Shown: piece after piece, positions 24,507-32,974 of the stretch
How the letters are laid out: each line of letters starts with the position of its first letter
How positions within the stretch are numbered: position 1 is the stretch's first letter
Source: Flavobacteriaceae bacterium CG2_30_34_30
Lineage (GTDB): Bacteria; Bacteroidota; Bacteroidia; Flavobacteriales; Flavobacteriaceae
Assembly: GCA_001873105.1 (NCBI GenBank)
Contig: MNYN01000046.1
Coordinates: 1-37,059 of the forward strand
Direction: 5' to 3'
DNA: 37,059 nt
The notes under the pieces: model-generated
Told to the model about the DNA's origin: nothing
Database searches by the model: none
What the model saw: only the letters and a program-made list of their open reading frames with translations
Made by a program: the position numbers and the translations under genes

Positions 24507-26288
24507 TCAATCTACAATCTTCATTTTCTTCAATAAAAAAGAGGCATTCATATTTTTTGCTACACCAGTTTTTATGGTATAATCAAAAAACAATTCGTCA
24601 TCGATTATCTCCGCATCAAAATAGTAGTTTTTCACATCGGGAAGTGTATTTGCTACCTCACATAAGCTTAAATCATGCGTGGCAATAATGCCTGTAGAAT
24701 GTGAAGACACCAATTTTTCTATAAATTTTCTAGAACCAATGGCCTTGTCTGTACTGTTGGTGCCTTTTAAAATTTCGTCTAGAATGATAAAGTAGTTGTC
24801 GGTTGTAATGGCATCTACGATAAATTTTAACCGTTTAAGTTCTGAAAAGAAATAGGATTCGTCATCGGTTAGTGAATCTGTGGTTCGCATGCTAGTAATT
24901 AACTTTATGGGCGAATAACGAAAGGATGTAGCGCATACAGGAAGACCCATATTTGCCATTACAATGCCTAGTGAAACTGTTCGTAAAAACGTGCTTTTTC
25001 CTGCCATATTCGCTCCAGTTATAATATAAAACTGTTGGCTTTCTATTTTAAAATTGTTGGTAACCGCTTTTGCAGGATCCAGTAATGGATGCACAAAATT
25101 AGTTGCTTCTAAAACCGCTTTTTCTGAAGTAATTTGCGGAAAAGTGTACTGTGGATGGTTAAAAGCAAACGTAGCAAGCGAGTTTATAGCATCCATTTCA
25201 GCAATTACTTCAAACCACTCTTCTGCTTTTTTACTGTATTCTACCATCCATTGTTCTATATAAAAACATTGATAAAGGTCCCAAAGTAGAAATGCATTAG
25301 CAAAAATGCCAAATAAAAAATTATTTCGTTGGTCTAAAGCATCTAATCGTTTGGAAAATTGTTTGGCAATGTAAGAAGCTTTTTTTGATGTTACCGCTAT
25401 CTTTTTTTGAAGATTTTGTAATTCTTCTGAAACAAAATCCGCTTGTTCTATTTGTAAAAGTAAATGTTGGTATTGCTGAAAAACGTCTTGAATTTTTGAG
25501 GCTTGTTGCGATAACCCATTGATTTTTTTTACATAAAAACCTGTAATTCCCAAACCTATAATAAACCACAAAAGCAATTGCATTTCGCCGATGATATCCA
25601 TAAAATAACTGGTGAAAACTATCAGGGAAAGCAGAGTGAAAACAATGGGTAATATCCACATTAGTTTTGGAACAAAAAAAGTATGCTTTTGTAAAAGACC
25701 AATTACTTCGCCAGTAGAAGTTTCTGTTTTTGAAATAGAAGCATAGGCAGTAAAATTTTGACGCCAAGATGCCTTTTCAGAAAGTTCTTTGACGGCTCTT
25801 TGTTTGCTTTGAATATTGTTAATACCGTTGCTTTTTAATTTTTCGGCTAGTTTTTTTGCTCCATCTTGCGTTGCGGTTCTATTTAGATATTGGTAAAAAG
25901 ATCCTTTGCCAAATAAATCAATATCCTGACTATAAAAATGGTCGTGTTCTTCAAACTCGTTGCCATCGGGAAAATCAACAACATTACGAAGTAATGCTTT
26001 TAGTTCCTTTTCATTTAAAGCAATTAATTTTTGAAGTAATTTTTTATGAAAACTCAAGTCACTATGACGAGAAATGAGAAATAAAAACAAGGCAATACCA
26101 ACTATTAAAACCCCCATAACCATTTTTGCGTCTCCAAAATAAAAATAGACACCATAACATGCCAATAAAAACAAGGCAAGGCGAAGCATGCTCGAGGCAA
26201 ATAGTTTTTTTTTGCTGTTTTTTAATTGCTTTTTAAAAGTGTCAATTTGTGCGGTATAAAAGTCAAAAGGAGTAGTTGCCATCGTCAT
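24507..26288 (-). CDS. MutS-like ATPase with transmembrane helices
   Basis: A 593-residue protein with a C-terminal MutS-type ABC ATPase: Walker A GANMAGKST at 425-433, DDESYFFSELKRL at 475-487, Walker B FIILDEILKGT at 500-510 and the switch histidine in IIATHDLSL at 534-542. The N-terminal mismatch-recognition and connector domains of MutS are absent. Instead there are hydrophobic pairs at about 33-73 and 208-254 that should span the membrane, followed by a lever-like helical region. A role in mismatch repair is therefore unlikely. The start may be the second ATG (MATTPFDF), two codons in. It is monocistronic. Confidence 0.85.
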   Translation of the reverse strand: MTMATTPFDFYTAQIDTFKKQLKNSKKKLFASSMLRLALFLLACYGVYFYFGDAKMVMGVLIVGIALFLFLISRHSDLSFHKKLLQKLIALNEKELKALLRNVVDFPDGNEFEEHDHFYSQDIDLFGKGSFYQYLNRTATQDGAKKLAEKLKSNGINNIQSKQRAVKELSEKASWRQNFTAYASISKTETSTGEVIGLLQKHTFFVPKLMWILPIVFTLLSLIVFTSYFMDIIGEMQLLLWFIIGLGITGFYVKKINGLSQQASKIQDVFQQYQHLLLQIEQADFVSEELQNLQKKIAVTSKKASYIAKQFSKRLDALDQRNNFLFGIFANAFLLWDLYQCFYIEQWMVEYSKKAEEWFEVIAEMDAINSLATFAFNHPQYTFPQITSEKAVLEATNFVHPLLDPAKAVTNNFKIESQQFYIITGANMAGKSTFLRTVSLGIVMANMGLPVCATSFRYSPIKLITSMRTTDSLTDDESYFFSELKRLKFIVDAITTDNYFIILDEILKGTNSTDKAIGSRKFIEKLVSSHSTGIIATHDLSLCEVANTLPDVKNYYFDAEIIDDELFFDYTIKTGVAKNMNASFLLKKMKIVD

Positions 26289-26404
26289 TTTTTAGAATCC
26301 CCGAAATTACTGTGAATTAAATTAGTATGCAAAAATGTAAAAAAAATAGAGTGATTTTATTTTGTATATTTTTACCAAGTTGTTTTTATAGCTTCAAAAT
26401 TTTT

Positions 26405-26770
26405 TTATAAATCTTTGAATTGGCTTTGTAATTTTTTAGTCAATCCTGAAATAACTAATTTATAGGAGTGGTTTATAAGTTCAAGAATCATCGTATCGGG
26501 AACATCTTTGTTTAATGCTACTGTATTCCAGTGTTTTTTGCTCATATGATAACCCGGATAAATAGCGTCATATTGTGCGCGGAGTTCTTCTGCCCAATCT
26601 GGGTCACATTTTAAATTGATGGAAGGATTACCATCTTCCCATTCTTTTAAAGAAGTTAGCGCAAATAATTTTCCCATTACTTTAAAAACCAGTGTGTCTT
26701 CATCAAAAGGAAAATCTTCGGTGACTCCTTTTTTTGTGATGCAGTAGTTACGGTAGGATTCAATATTCAT
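26405..26770 (-). CDS. MmcQ/YjbR-family protein
   Basis: A 121-residue small cytosolic protein of the MmcQ/YjbR (CyaY-like fold) family. Characteristic parts are YCITKKGVTEDFPFDEDTLV at 9-28, FKVMGKLFALTSL at 29-41, the NLKCDP segment at 53-58, PGYHMSKKHWNTV at 72-84 and the C-terminal helix with SYKLV. Members bind DNA in some reports but the role is unknown. It stands alone, with 116 bp to the MutS-like gene and 181 bp to the cyclase gene. Confidence 0.87.
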   Translation of the reverse strand: MNIESYRNYCITKKGVTEDFPFDEDTLVFKVMGKLFALTSLKEWEDGNPSINLKCDPDWAEELRAQYDAIYPGYHMSKKHWNTVALNKDVPDTMILELINHSYKLVISGLTKKLQSQFKDL

Positions 26771-26951
26771 TTTAATTTATGGTTGGTGAGGCTCTGAGTT
26801 TGTGAGCCTACATGTGCTCCTATTTAAGTGCCTTCAACAGAAAAATTGATGTTTTCAAATTTCGTCTTAATAAATCTACCTTTCCTGTAGAATATTTTAT
26901 ACTTGAACCTTATAAAATTATTACTCTAAAAAAATATCTAATCTCTTAAAT

Positions 26952-27701
26952 CTACAACACTTCATACAGCACAGGCTTACTCGGTGATGCGTCATTGACA
27001 AACGAAGCCATTTGCAAATTCAGAAAATAAGTACCGTCTTTGATGTCGTTTTTTACATAAATAAATTCGGTTATGGTGGCTGTTTTTCTAGGAGCTTTAG
27101 GGTAATTCCAAAAAGCGCGGTGGGCTAATAAGTCGCCATCATCTTTTTCTTTATCAACTGATGGCATGTCCACCAACAAATGTTCTGTGCCAATTTCTCT
27201 TAAATATAACGCTGCATCTTCCAACAAATATGGCCAATTGGTATGCGAATATTGTTTAGAGCGTTTTTCTGCAGTATTTGGAATCGTTCGGATAACTATT
27301 GCTTGAGGTTTTGCTCCTTTTAGGGCTTTTTCTATTTGCTTTTTTGAGATTACAAAATCTCCTTTACCATACGATTCCGGAGCAACAGTAATTACTTCTG
27401 CCAAAAAGAAAAACTGTTTCAGTGCTTTATTTATCGAATAAAATTCTTCAGAAATATGTCCGTAACATTCGGTATGTGTACCGTGTGCATGAGGGTTAAA
27501 CTGAATGTTATTAAAATTTATAGAAGCCCCTTCACTCACTTTTGCAATCCAACCATCATCTTCCACAGGTTCAATTTTTGGTGCATCAATATACCATGCA
27601 TTCGGATTTTTTTTGCTGGCAATTAATGGAATAGAAATATCAAGGGATTTTGATAAATCGATGGTATAGGTATTATTTAGGTAGGTAATCTTTGTAATCA
27701 T
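26952..27701 (-). CDS. Cyclase-family hydrolase (kynurenine formamidase-like)
   Basis: A 249-residue metal-dependent hydrolase of the cyclase (KynB-like) family. The family metal motif HxGTHxE is seen in HAHGTHTECYGHI at 71-83. DLSKSLDISIPL at 15-26 is the usual N-terminal strand, and HLLVDMPSVDKEKDDGDLLA carries the second conserved site. Kynurenine formamidase is one possibility, but no tryptophan-catabolism genes are nearby and many flavobacterial members have unknown substrates. It follows hemW on the same strand with a 90-bp gap that holds a degenerate repeat. Confidence 0.83.
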   Translation of the reverse strand: MITKITYLNNTYTIDLSKSLDISIPLIASKKNPNAWYIDAPKIEPVEDDGWIAKVSEGASINFNNIQFNPHAHGTHTECYGHISEEFYSINKALKQFFFLAEVITVAPESYGKGDFVISKKQIEKALKGAKPQAIVIRTIPNTAEKRSKQYSHTNWPYLLEDAALYLREIGTEHLLVDMPSVDKEKDDGDLLAHRAFWNYPKAPRKTATITEFIYVKNDIKDGTYFLNLQMASFVNDASPSKPVLYEVL

Positions 27702-27723
27702 TCGGATTAAATTTTTTTGAAAA

Positions 27724-27753
27724 AATCAGCGACAATCTGCGTCATCTGCGGGC
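27724..27753. repeat. Degenerate tandem repeat AATCTGCGTC (three units)
   Basis: Three consecutive 10-bp units, AATCAGCGAC, AATCTGCGTC and ATCTGCGGGC, lie between the cyclase and hemW genes. I recall similar ATCTGCG-type intergenic repeats from other Bacteroidota genomes but cannot check that here. Confidence 0.65.
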
Positions 27754-27791
27754 TAAAATTTCTCGATGATTTCGCAAATGTGCGTAGAGGT

Positions 27792-28919
27792 TTATAAATT
27801 TAGTAAAAACAAATCACTTGCCAATCCATCACTTAAAAATTTTCCTTTTTTGGTAACTAAAAGTAAATCGCCATCCAGATAAAGCAGGTTTTCTTCCAAA
27901 TGTTTTTGCGCTTGAAGTAGAAGATATTCTTTGTATTTTTTGCCAAAATCAAGTTCCACCCGAGTCAATGAAACACCCCAAATAGTTCGTAATCCTGTCA
28001 TTACATATTCGTTGTAGCAATCTGTAATAGAAAGTGTTTCGGTTTCAGAAGGAAGGTTGCCTTTTTCGATGGAATTAATATACAAGGAGTTATTTTTTAC
28101 ATTCCAACTGCGGTTTTTCCCGTCATAGGAATGCGCCGAAGGACCAATTCCTAAGTAGGTTTTTCCTTGCCAGTAAGCTGTATTGTTTCGGCTAAAAAAA
28201 CCTTCTTTCCCAAAATTGGAAAGTTCATACTGCACAAAATCATTAGTTTGCAAGGTTTCCATTAAGGTGAAAAAATGTTGTTCCGCTAGTGCGTCATCTA
28301 CCGGTGGTACCAAGCCTTTTTTAATAAACGTATCTAATGCCGTTTTGGGCTCCACCGTAAGCGCATAACTGGAAATGTGAAGTATTTCAAAGGAAAGTGC
28401 TTTTTCAATATTTTGTTTCCAGCGAACATTAGACATTCCCGGAACCCCATAAATTAAGTCGATGGATATATTTTTGAAATATTTTTTTGCTTTTTTTATA
28501 CTGTTTTCGGCTTCTTCAGCATTATGAGCACGGTTCATAAATTTTAAATCTTCTTCAAAAAAAGACTGAATACCTATGCTTAATCTGTTTATTGGGGATT
28601 TGGCAAGTTGCTCTAATTTTTGTCGGCTTAAATCATCCGGATTGGCTTCTAAAGTTATCTCCGGGTTTTCTATAATGGTATAATTTTCATAAATAGTTTT
28701 AAAAATAATTTCTAATTCTTCCTGAGACAGTAAACTGGGTGTGCCACCGCCAAAATAAATAGTTTCAACTCTTCCTAAAATTTCGTTTTTACGCAAAACA
28801 AGTTCTTTACACAAGGCGTCCACCAATTCCCGTTTCTTTTTTAGCGAAGTCGAAAAGTGAAAGTCACAATAATGACATGCTTGTTTGCAAAAGGGTATAT
28901 GGATGTAGATTCCAGACAT
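27792..28919 (-). CDS. hemW: Radical SAM haem chaperone HemW
   Basis: A 375-residue radical SAM protein. The cluster motif is CKQACHYCDF at 11-20 (C11, C15, C18, with F20), the CxxxCxxCxF form of HemW rather than the CxxxCxxCxC of HemN, so a haem-chaperone role is more likely than coproporphyrinogen dehydrogenase. YFGGGTPSLLS near 55-65 is the SAM-binding GGGTP, and GIQSFFEEDL follows around residue 140. Length fits the family. The start codon is 6 bp from a TCAGTGN repeat cluster that separates it from the four-helix-bundle gene. With ruvC upstream it probably formed one unit. Confidence 0.92.
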   Translation of the reverse strand: MSGIYIHIPFCKQACHYCDFHFSTSLKKKRELVDALCKELVLRKNEILGRVETIYFGGGTPSLLSQEELEIIFKTIYENYTIIENPEITLEANPDDLSRQKLEQLAKSPINRLSIGIQSFFEEDLKFMNRAHNAEEAENSIKKAKKYFKNISIDLIYGVPGMSNVRWKQNIEKALSFEILHISSYALTVEPKTALDTFIKKGLVPPVDDALAEQHFFTLMETLQTNDFVQYELSNFGKEGFFSRNNTAYWQGKTYLGIGPSAHSYDGKNRSWNVKNNSLYINSIEKGNLPSETETLSITDCYNEYVMTGLRTIWGVSLTRVELDFGKKYKEYLLLQAQKHLEENLLYLDGDLLLVTKKGKFLSDGLASDLFLLNL

Positions 28920-28925
28920 TTATTT

Positions 28926-28955
28926 AGTGGTCAGTGATCAGTGGCAGTGGTCAGT
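28926..28955. repeat. TCAGTGN repeat cluster, left end of the four-helix-bundle insertion
   Basis: AGTGGTCAGT occurs at 28926-28935 and 28946-28955, with AGTGATCAGT at 28933-28942 overlapping the first copy; the unit is TCAGTG plus one base. It is inverted relative to the cluster at 29361-29384. The stop codon of the four-helix-bundle gene (TCA at 28951-28953) lies within it. Confidence 0.85.
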
Positions 28956-29325
28956 TTTCTGTTTTAACGCCGAATTTTTCTGGGTTTAAGATCATATAAT
29001 TTAAGAGCTTTCCTACTTCATTACTTTCTGAAACAAGTTCATCAATAATTGTTTTATCAATATAATTACATTCTAAAGCAAACTCCAGCCAAACCTGAGT
29101 TTCTGAATTTTCAGCATCGCTATCTGTTAATTTATAAGCATAACTTTTAGGATAATTTCTTTTTCTATATGCTTCTGCCAGATTAGCACAAACACTACGC
29201 GAATTTCTTCTAATCTGGTCAGTTAATGAATACTTTTCTTCTTTTGGAAAAGACTTAGAAAGATGAAATAATTTCATAGATAAATTAAATCCTTTTTTAT
29301 AAGCTATTAAATCCTGAAATCTCAT
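28951..29325 (-). CDS. Four-helix-bundle protein (23S rRNA intervening-sequence family)
   Basis: A 124-residue, all-helical protein of the S23/IVS four-helix-bundle family. RFQDLIAYKKGFNLSMKLF at 2-20 is the conserved first helix, then SLTDQIRRNSRSVCANLAEA at 33-52 and the later SETQVWLEFALEC. These proteins occur inside 23S rRNA intervening sequences or as stand-alone intergenic genes, and the DGR accessory protein Avd shares the fold. Here the gene sits between ruvC and hemW and is bracketed by inverted TCAGTGN repeats. Function is unknown. No promoter is recognisable, so it may be read from the ruvC side. Confidence 0.88.
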   Translation of the reverse strand: MRFQDLIAYKKGFNLSMKLFHLSKSFPKEEKYSLTDQIRRNSRSVCANLAEAYRKRNYPKSYAYKLTDSDAENSETQVWLEFALECNYIDKTIIDELVSESNEVGKLLNYMILNPEKFGVKTEN

Positions 29326-29360
29326 GTCATAAAATTTAAACTGTACAAAATTCTTTTAAT

Positions 29361-29384
29361 ACTGATCACTGAACACTGATCACT
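29361..29384. repeat. ACTGATCACT direct repeat, right end of the four-helix-bundle insertion
   Basis: ACTGATCACT at 29361-29370 and again at 29375-29384, separated by GAAC. The reverse complement AGTGATCAGT occurs in the left cluster. The ruvC stop codon (TCA at 29380-29382) lies inside the second copy. Confidence 0.87.
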
Positions 29385-29937
29385 TCTTCCCCACCCGTCC
29401 TTCATTCTGTTTTACAAATGCGCCCCAGCCGGTGTAACTTTTTTCGCCTGTGACTTTTCCGGCGTTGTAAAAATGACAAACTGCAGCGGCAAGACCATCG
29501 GTAGAATCGAGATTTTTGGGAAGTTCTTTTAGGTTTAATAAGGTTTGCAGCATTTTGGCTACTTGCTCTTTGCTGGCGTTTCCGTTGCCGGTGATTGCCA
29601 TCTTAATTTTTTTTGGCGAATATTCTGTAATAGGTATTTGCCTGGAAAGTCCGGCTGCCATGGCAACTCCTTGCGCACGGCCTAATTTTAACATAGATTG
29701 CACATTTTTTCCAAAAAAAGGAGCTTCAATGGCAATTTCATCTGGATGATGGGTATCAATAAGTTCAATAGTGCGCTCAAAAATAAGTTTTAATTTCACG
29801 TAATGATTGTCATACTTGCTCAATTGCAATTCGTTGAGTTGTATAAATATCATTTTTTTTTGTACTATTTTTATGAGTCCAAAACCCATAATGGTAGTAC
29901 CGGGATCGATGCCTAATATAATTTTTTCGGTATTCAA
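29380..29937 (-). CDS. ruvC: Holliday junction resolvase RuvC
   Basis: A crossover-junction endonuclease that cuts Holliday junctions with RuvAB. From the TTG at 29937 the protein has 185 residues and opens NTEKIILGIDPGTTIMGFGL, with the first catalytic aspartate in GIDPG. IAIEAPFFGKNVQSMLKLGR carries the catalytic glutamate, and DSTDGLAAAVCHFY the last acidic residues. The frame stays open to 29985, but those 16 residues are unlike RuvC and overlap the divergent gene, so I chose the internal TTG. The stop codon lies inside a TCAGTGN repeat, so the extreme C-terminus (GRVGKK) may have been altered by it. Confidence 0.92.
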   Translation of the reverse strand: MNTEKIILGIDPGTTIMGFGLIKIVQKKMIFIQLNELQLSKYDNHYVKLKLIFERTIELIDTHHPDEIAIEAPFFGKNVQSMLKLGRAQGVAMAAGLSRQIPITEYSPKKIKMAITGNGNASKEQVAKMLQTLLNLKELPKNLDSTDGLAAAVCHFYNAGKVTGEKSYTGWGAFVKQNEGRVGKK

Positions 29938-29971
29938 GAAAAACCTTACTTTGTGATTTGTTACTTTGCCT

Positions 29972-30931
29972 ATGCTTTCATACAAAACTAAACAATATCT
30001 GGTTGCAACACTAAAAGTTAGTGTGGTAATTGCTTCTTATTTGTTTATTTATTTTCGAATTGTTACCAATGATGCTTTAACTTTTGAAGTGTTTCAAACT
30101 ACAATAGAAGAATCTTCTTTATTTAAAATTCAAAATATTATTGTCCTTGTTCTATTGACTTGTTTAAATTGGGGTTTTGAGATTTTAAAATGGAAAACTC
30201 TTGCAGCAGTCGTTTCAAAAATACGTGTTAATCAAAGTGCTAAACACGTTTTAACAGCACAAGCCGTTTCCTTATGTACTCCTTTTAAAATTGGCGAATA
30301 TGGCACAAAAACACTCTTTTTTTTAAAAAAACAAGCAAAAAAAGTGGTTTTTTTAAATTTTTTAGGCAATATGTCTCAATTAGCCGCTACTTTATTTTTT
30401 GGTAGTATTGGATTGGGGGTTTATATATCTAATCAATTTCCGGAGTTTACTTTGGCTTATTTTGTATTGTTCTTACTTACAATGCTTAGTGTAGTTTTAA
30501 GCTATCCTTTTTGGAAGAAAATGAATTTTTTAATGGGAAATTTTACATTGAGGAACATCCAAAATTTTAGTGCCACTATTTCAAAAAAGATAAAACAAAA
30601 GGTTTTGGGCTTTGCTTTTTTACGGTATATGGTTTTTTCATTACAGTTTTGTTTTATTATGAATTGTCTTATTCCTATTTCCATTGTTGAAGTCCTTCCA
30701 TTCGTTTTTTTAATGTATCTGATTAGTTCTGCCATTCCGCTATTGCAGTTTTTTGATGTAGTGATAAAAGGGAGTGTTGCGATTTTGGTTTTTTCTGATT
30801 TTAATGATTTAATAGTCCTTTCGGTAACTACTTTAATGTGGCTGTTTAATGCTGTTTTACCTGCAATTATTGGCTCTTATTTTGTTTTGACTTTTAATGA
30901 AAAACCACTATTAAATCCAGAAAAGTTATGA
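29972..30931 (+). CDS. Flippase-like membrane protein (LPG synthase TM-domain family)
   Basis: A 319-residue polytopic membrane protein with about eight hydrophobic segments. The segment SLCTPFKIGEYGTKT and the nearby FLNFLGNMSQLAATLFFGSI resemble the lysylphosphatidylglycerol synthase transmembrane (UPF0104/AglD-like) family, thought to flip lipids or lipid-linked sugars. I chose the ATG at 29972 over the TTG two codons upstream. TTACTTTG occurs at 29946-29953 and 29961-29968 as possible, imperfect -7 boxes. Its stop overlaps the start of the next gene by 4 bp (ATGA), so it works with a glycosyltransferase, perhaps in lipid or glycan export. Confidence 0.72.
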   Translation: MLSYKTKQYLVATLKVSVVIASYLFIYFRIVTNDALTFEVFQTTIEESSLFKIQNIIVLVLLTCLNWGFEILKWKTLAAVVSKIRVNQSAKHVLTAQAVSLCTPFKIGEYGTKTLFFLKKQAKKVVFLNFLGNMSQLAATLFFGSIGLGVYISNQFPEFTLAYFVLFLLTMLSVVLSYPFWKKMNFLMGNFTLRNIQNFSATISKKIKQKVLGFAFLRYMVFSLQFCFIMNCLIPISIVEVLPFVFLMYLISSAIPLLQFFDVVIKGSVAILVFSDFNDLIVLSVTTLMWLFNAVLPAIIGSYFVLTFNEKPLLNPEKL

Positions 30932-32061
30932 GTGTTTTTCTTCTTTTTCTTATTGTAAGTTATGCAGTGCTTTTGGTTTGGCTTTTGTATGGTTTTTATA
31001 AATGCAAAGAAATTCCAATTACAACCAACCCGCATTTGCCCACTATAAAATTTACTATAATTATTCCTTTTCGCAATGAAGCTGACAACCTTTCATCGCT
31101 GCTTCTTTCCTTGTCAAAAATACATTACCCTCCCGGTCATTTCGAAATTTTGTTTGTGAATGATACTTCTGAAGATGCTTCCGAAGAACTTATACAAACG
31201 TTTTTTAAAATCCATCCATTAATTGATTTTCAAATTTTGGAAAATAAAAGAACTTCAGTGTCCCCAAAAAAAGATGCCATTACTACCGCCATTTCCACTG
31301 CAAAACACGAATGGATACTCACTACGGATGCTGATTGTATCATGCCTAGCTTTTGGCTGCAAACCTTGGCTATTTTTATCCAAAAAAACAATCCGAAAAT
31401 GGTTGTAGGACCGGTTTTGTTAACCTCAAACAAAGTGCATTTGCTTTCGGCATATCAGGTTTTAGAAAGTATTAGTTTAGCAGGTGTTACCATTGGGAGT
31501 TTTGGAATGAACCACCCTATAATGTGCAATGGCGCCAATCTTGCTTATCAAAAGGACGCATTTTATCAAGTAAAAGGTTTTGATGGAAACAACCACATTG
31601 CCAGTGGTGACGATATTTTTTTAATGGAAAAAATGAAAAGAAAGTATCCCGATGCAATAGGTTATATAAAAAGCAGGGAGGCTATAGTTACCACAAAAAC
31701 CGAAACTACTTGGGCAGCGGCAATAAACCAAAGGGTGCGATGGGCAGCAAAATCTGTAGGTTACAAAAGTGGATTTAGTAAATTTGTGGGTATTCTAATT
31801 TTAGGAATTAATTTGGCTTTGGTTATTGCTTTTTTTTCACTTTTTTTTATTGAAAATTGGGGGCTTATTATATGCTTGATGCTACTTAAATTCCTTATGG
31901 ACAAACTTTTTATTTTTGAAATAAACAAATTTTTTCTGAGAGAAATTCCTTGGACTTACTTTTGGATTATGGCGTTTTTATATCCATTTTTAACCTTGTT
32001 TATTAGTTGGAAAGCATTATTTGGAACCTATATTTGGAAAGGCAGAACCTTTAAAAAATAA
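30928..32061 (+). CDS. Family 2 glycosyltransferase, membrane-bound
   Basis: A 377-residue membrane-anchored glycosyltransferase. An N-terminal helix spans about 3-24, followed by a GT-A domain: FTIIIPFRNEADNLSSLLLS at 42-61, the metal DxD in TTDADC at 132-137, GDD at 227-229 as base region, and QRVRW at 268-272, the QxxRW motif of processive-type GT2 enzymes. Two or three membrane helices follow from about 286 to 370. Donor and acceptor are unknown. It overlaps the flippase-like gene by 4 bp. Confidence 0.87.
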   Translation: MSVFLLFLIVSYAVLLVWLLYGFYKCKEIPITTNPHLPTIKFTIIIPFRNEADNLSSLLLSLSKIHYPPGHFEILFVNDTSEDASEELIQTFFKIHPLIDFQILENKRTSVSPKKDAITTAISTAKHEWILTTDADCIMPSFWLQTLAIFIQKNNPKMVVGPVLLTSNKVHLLSAYQVLESISLAGVTIGSFGMNHPIMCNGANLAYQKDAFYQVKGFDGNNHIASGDDIFLMEKMKRKYPDAIGYIKSREAIVTTKTETTWAAAINQRVRWAAKSVGYKSGFSKFVGILILGINLALVIAFFSLFFIENWGLIICLMLLKFLMDKLFIFEINKFFLREIPWTYFWIMAFLYPFLTLFISWKALFGTYIWKGRTFKK

Positions 32062-32110
32062 CCAACTATCCAATTTATTTTTTACCTTTATCTAAACAAT
32101 TAACGCCCTT

Positions 32111-32974
32111 ATGAAAACCCTACACCCTTTTTTTCTAGTTTTAGCTTTCGTGTTTTCGAATGCTATTTTTGCCCAAGAGCAATACACAGTTTCAGGAAAA
32201 ACCTATGCCCTGCAAACAGAAGTTGAAGGAACGCTTACTTTACTTTGGAACGTTATAGATGACGAATACCGTTATTTTGCCAAAAAAGGAAACGAACTTG
32301 TAGAACTTAAAAACACAAGAACAGATGGAAAATATCAGGAAGAATACAAAGAAATTCTAGTATCTCTAACCTCTGACCAAAGTGTTTCTTCTGAAAAAAC
32401 CAAATTGACTTTGGTAAGTTTGCGCAGTTTTTTTAATGATTACAATAAAAAAGTGGATCCAAATTACCAAGAAAACGCTACTAGTGTTGCTTTAGAAACA
32501 AGACTTGGCATTTTTAGTGGTCTTTCTAATAATGTTTCCACTTTTAATCCGGAAAATGTTTTTGCTCTACTTTTGGGAATAGAAATTGAAGTTACCGATA
32601 GCCAAATGCTTAAACACCATGCAGCGATAGTGCAATTTAGACACTCCTTTAAAGCAACAGATTATGATTTGACTTACTCGCAATTTTCTATAAATTACCG
32701 CTATAAATTTATACATAAGGAAAGCCTCTCTCTATTTATCCAAACAAAATTGATTGCCCTAACTTTTTTTGAAAGAGCAAAAGACAATCAAGAAGGATTG
32801 TTAGATACTACCGGCAGTTCCTTACAAACCCCTATTGGCATGGGTTTAGGGTTAGATTATAAATTAGGGAAAGGGTTTATTACTTTTGCTATAAATGATA
32901 TTGTTTCGCCTGGAGTGGATACTAATGATGAGTTTCCCTTAGACTTTACTTTAGGATATAAATTTAATTTGTAA
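32111..32974 (+). CDS. Predicted exported beta-barrel-like protein, hypothetical
   Basis: A 287-residue protein with a clear signal peptide (cleavage after A21 in SNAIFA-QEQY). The first 110 residues contain charged strands (YTVSGKTYALQTEVEGTLTL). The second half shows alternating amphipathic strands ending in LDFTLGYKFNL, which suggests an outer-membrane barrel or a beta-rich surface protein. I know no named family for it. TACCTTTA at about 20 bp upstream of the ATG is a near match to the -7 consensus. The 3' end overlaps the converging lipoprotein gene by 11 bp. Confidence 0.6.
   Translation: MKTLHPFFLVLAFVFSNAIFAQEQYTVSGKTYALQTEVEGTLTLLWNVIDDEYRYFAKKGNELVELKNTRTDGKYQEEYKEILVSLTSDQSVSSEKTKLTLVSLRSFFNDYNKKVDPNYQENATSVALETRLGIFSGLSNNVSTFNPENVFALLLGIEIEVTDSQMLKHHAAIVQFRHSFKATDYDLTYSQFSINYRYKFIHKESLSLFIQTKLIALTFFERAKDNQEGLLDTTGSSLQTPIGMGLGLDYKLGKGFITFAINDIVSPGVDTNDEFPLDFTLGYKFNL

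Noticed and set aside
26788..26808. 6-bp inverted repeat AGGCTC/GAGCCT upstream of the MmcQ gene
   Set aside because: Short stem with a 9-nt loop, no U-tract and no relation to a gene end; likely chance.
29938..29985. 16-residue N-terminal extension of RuvC
   Set aside because: It begins with another TTG, is unlike RuvC proteins and overlaps the start of the divergent membrane protein gene.
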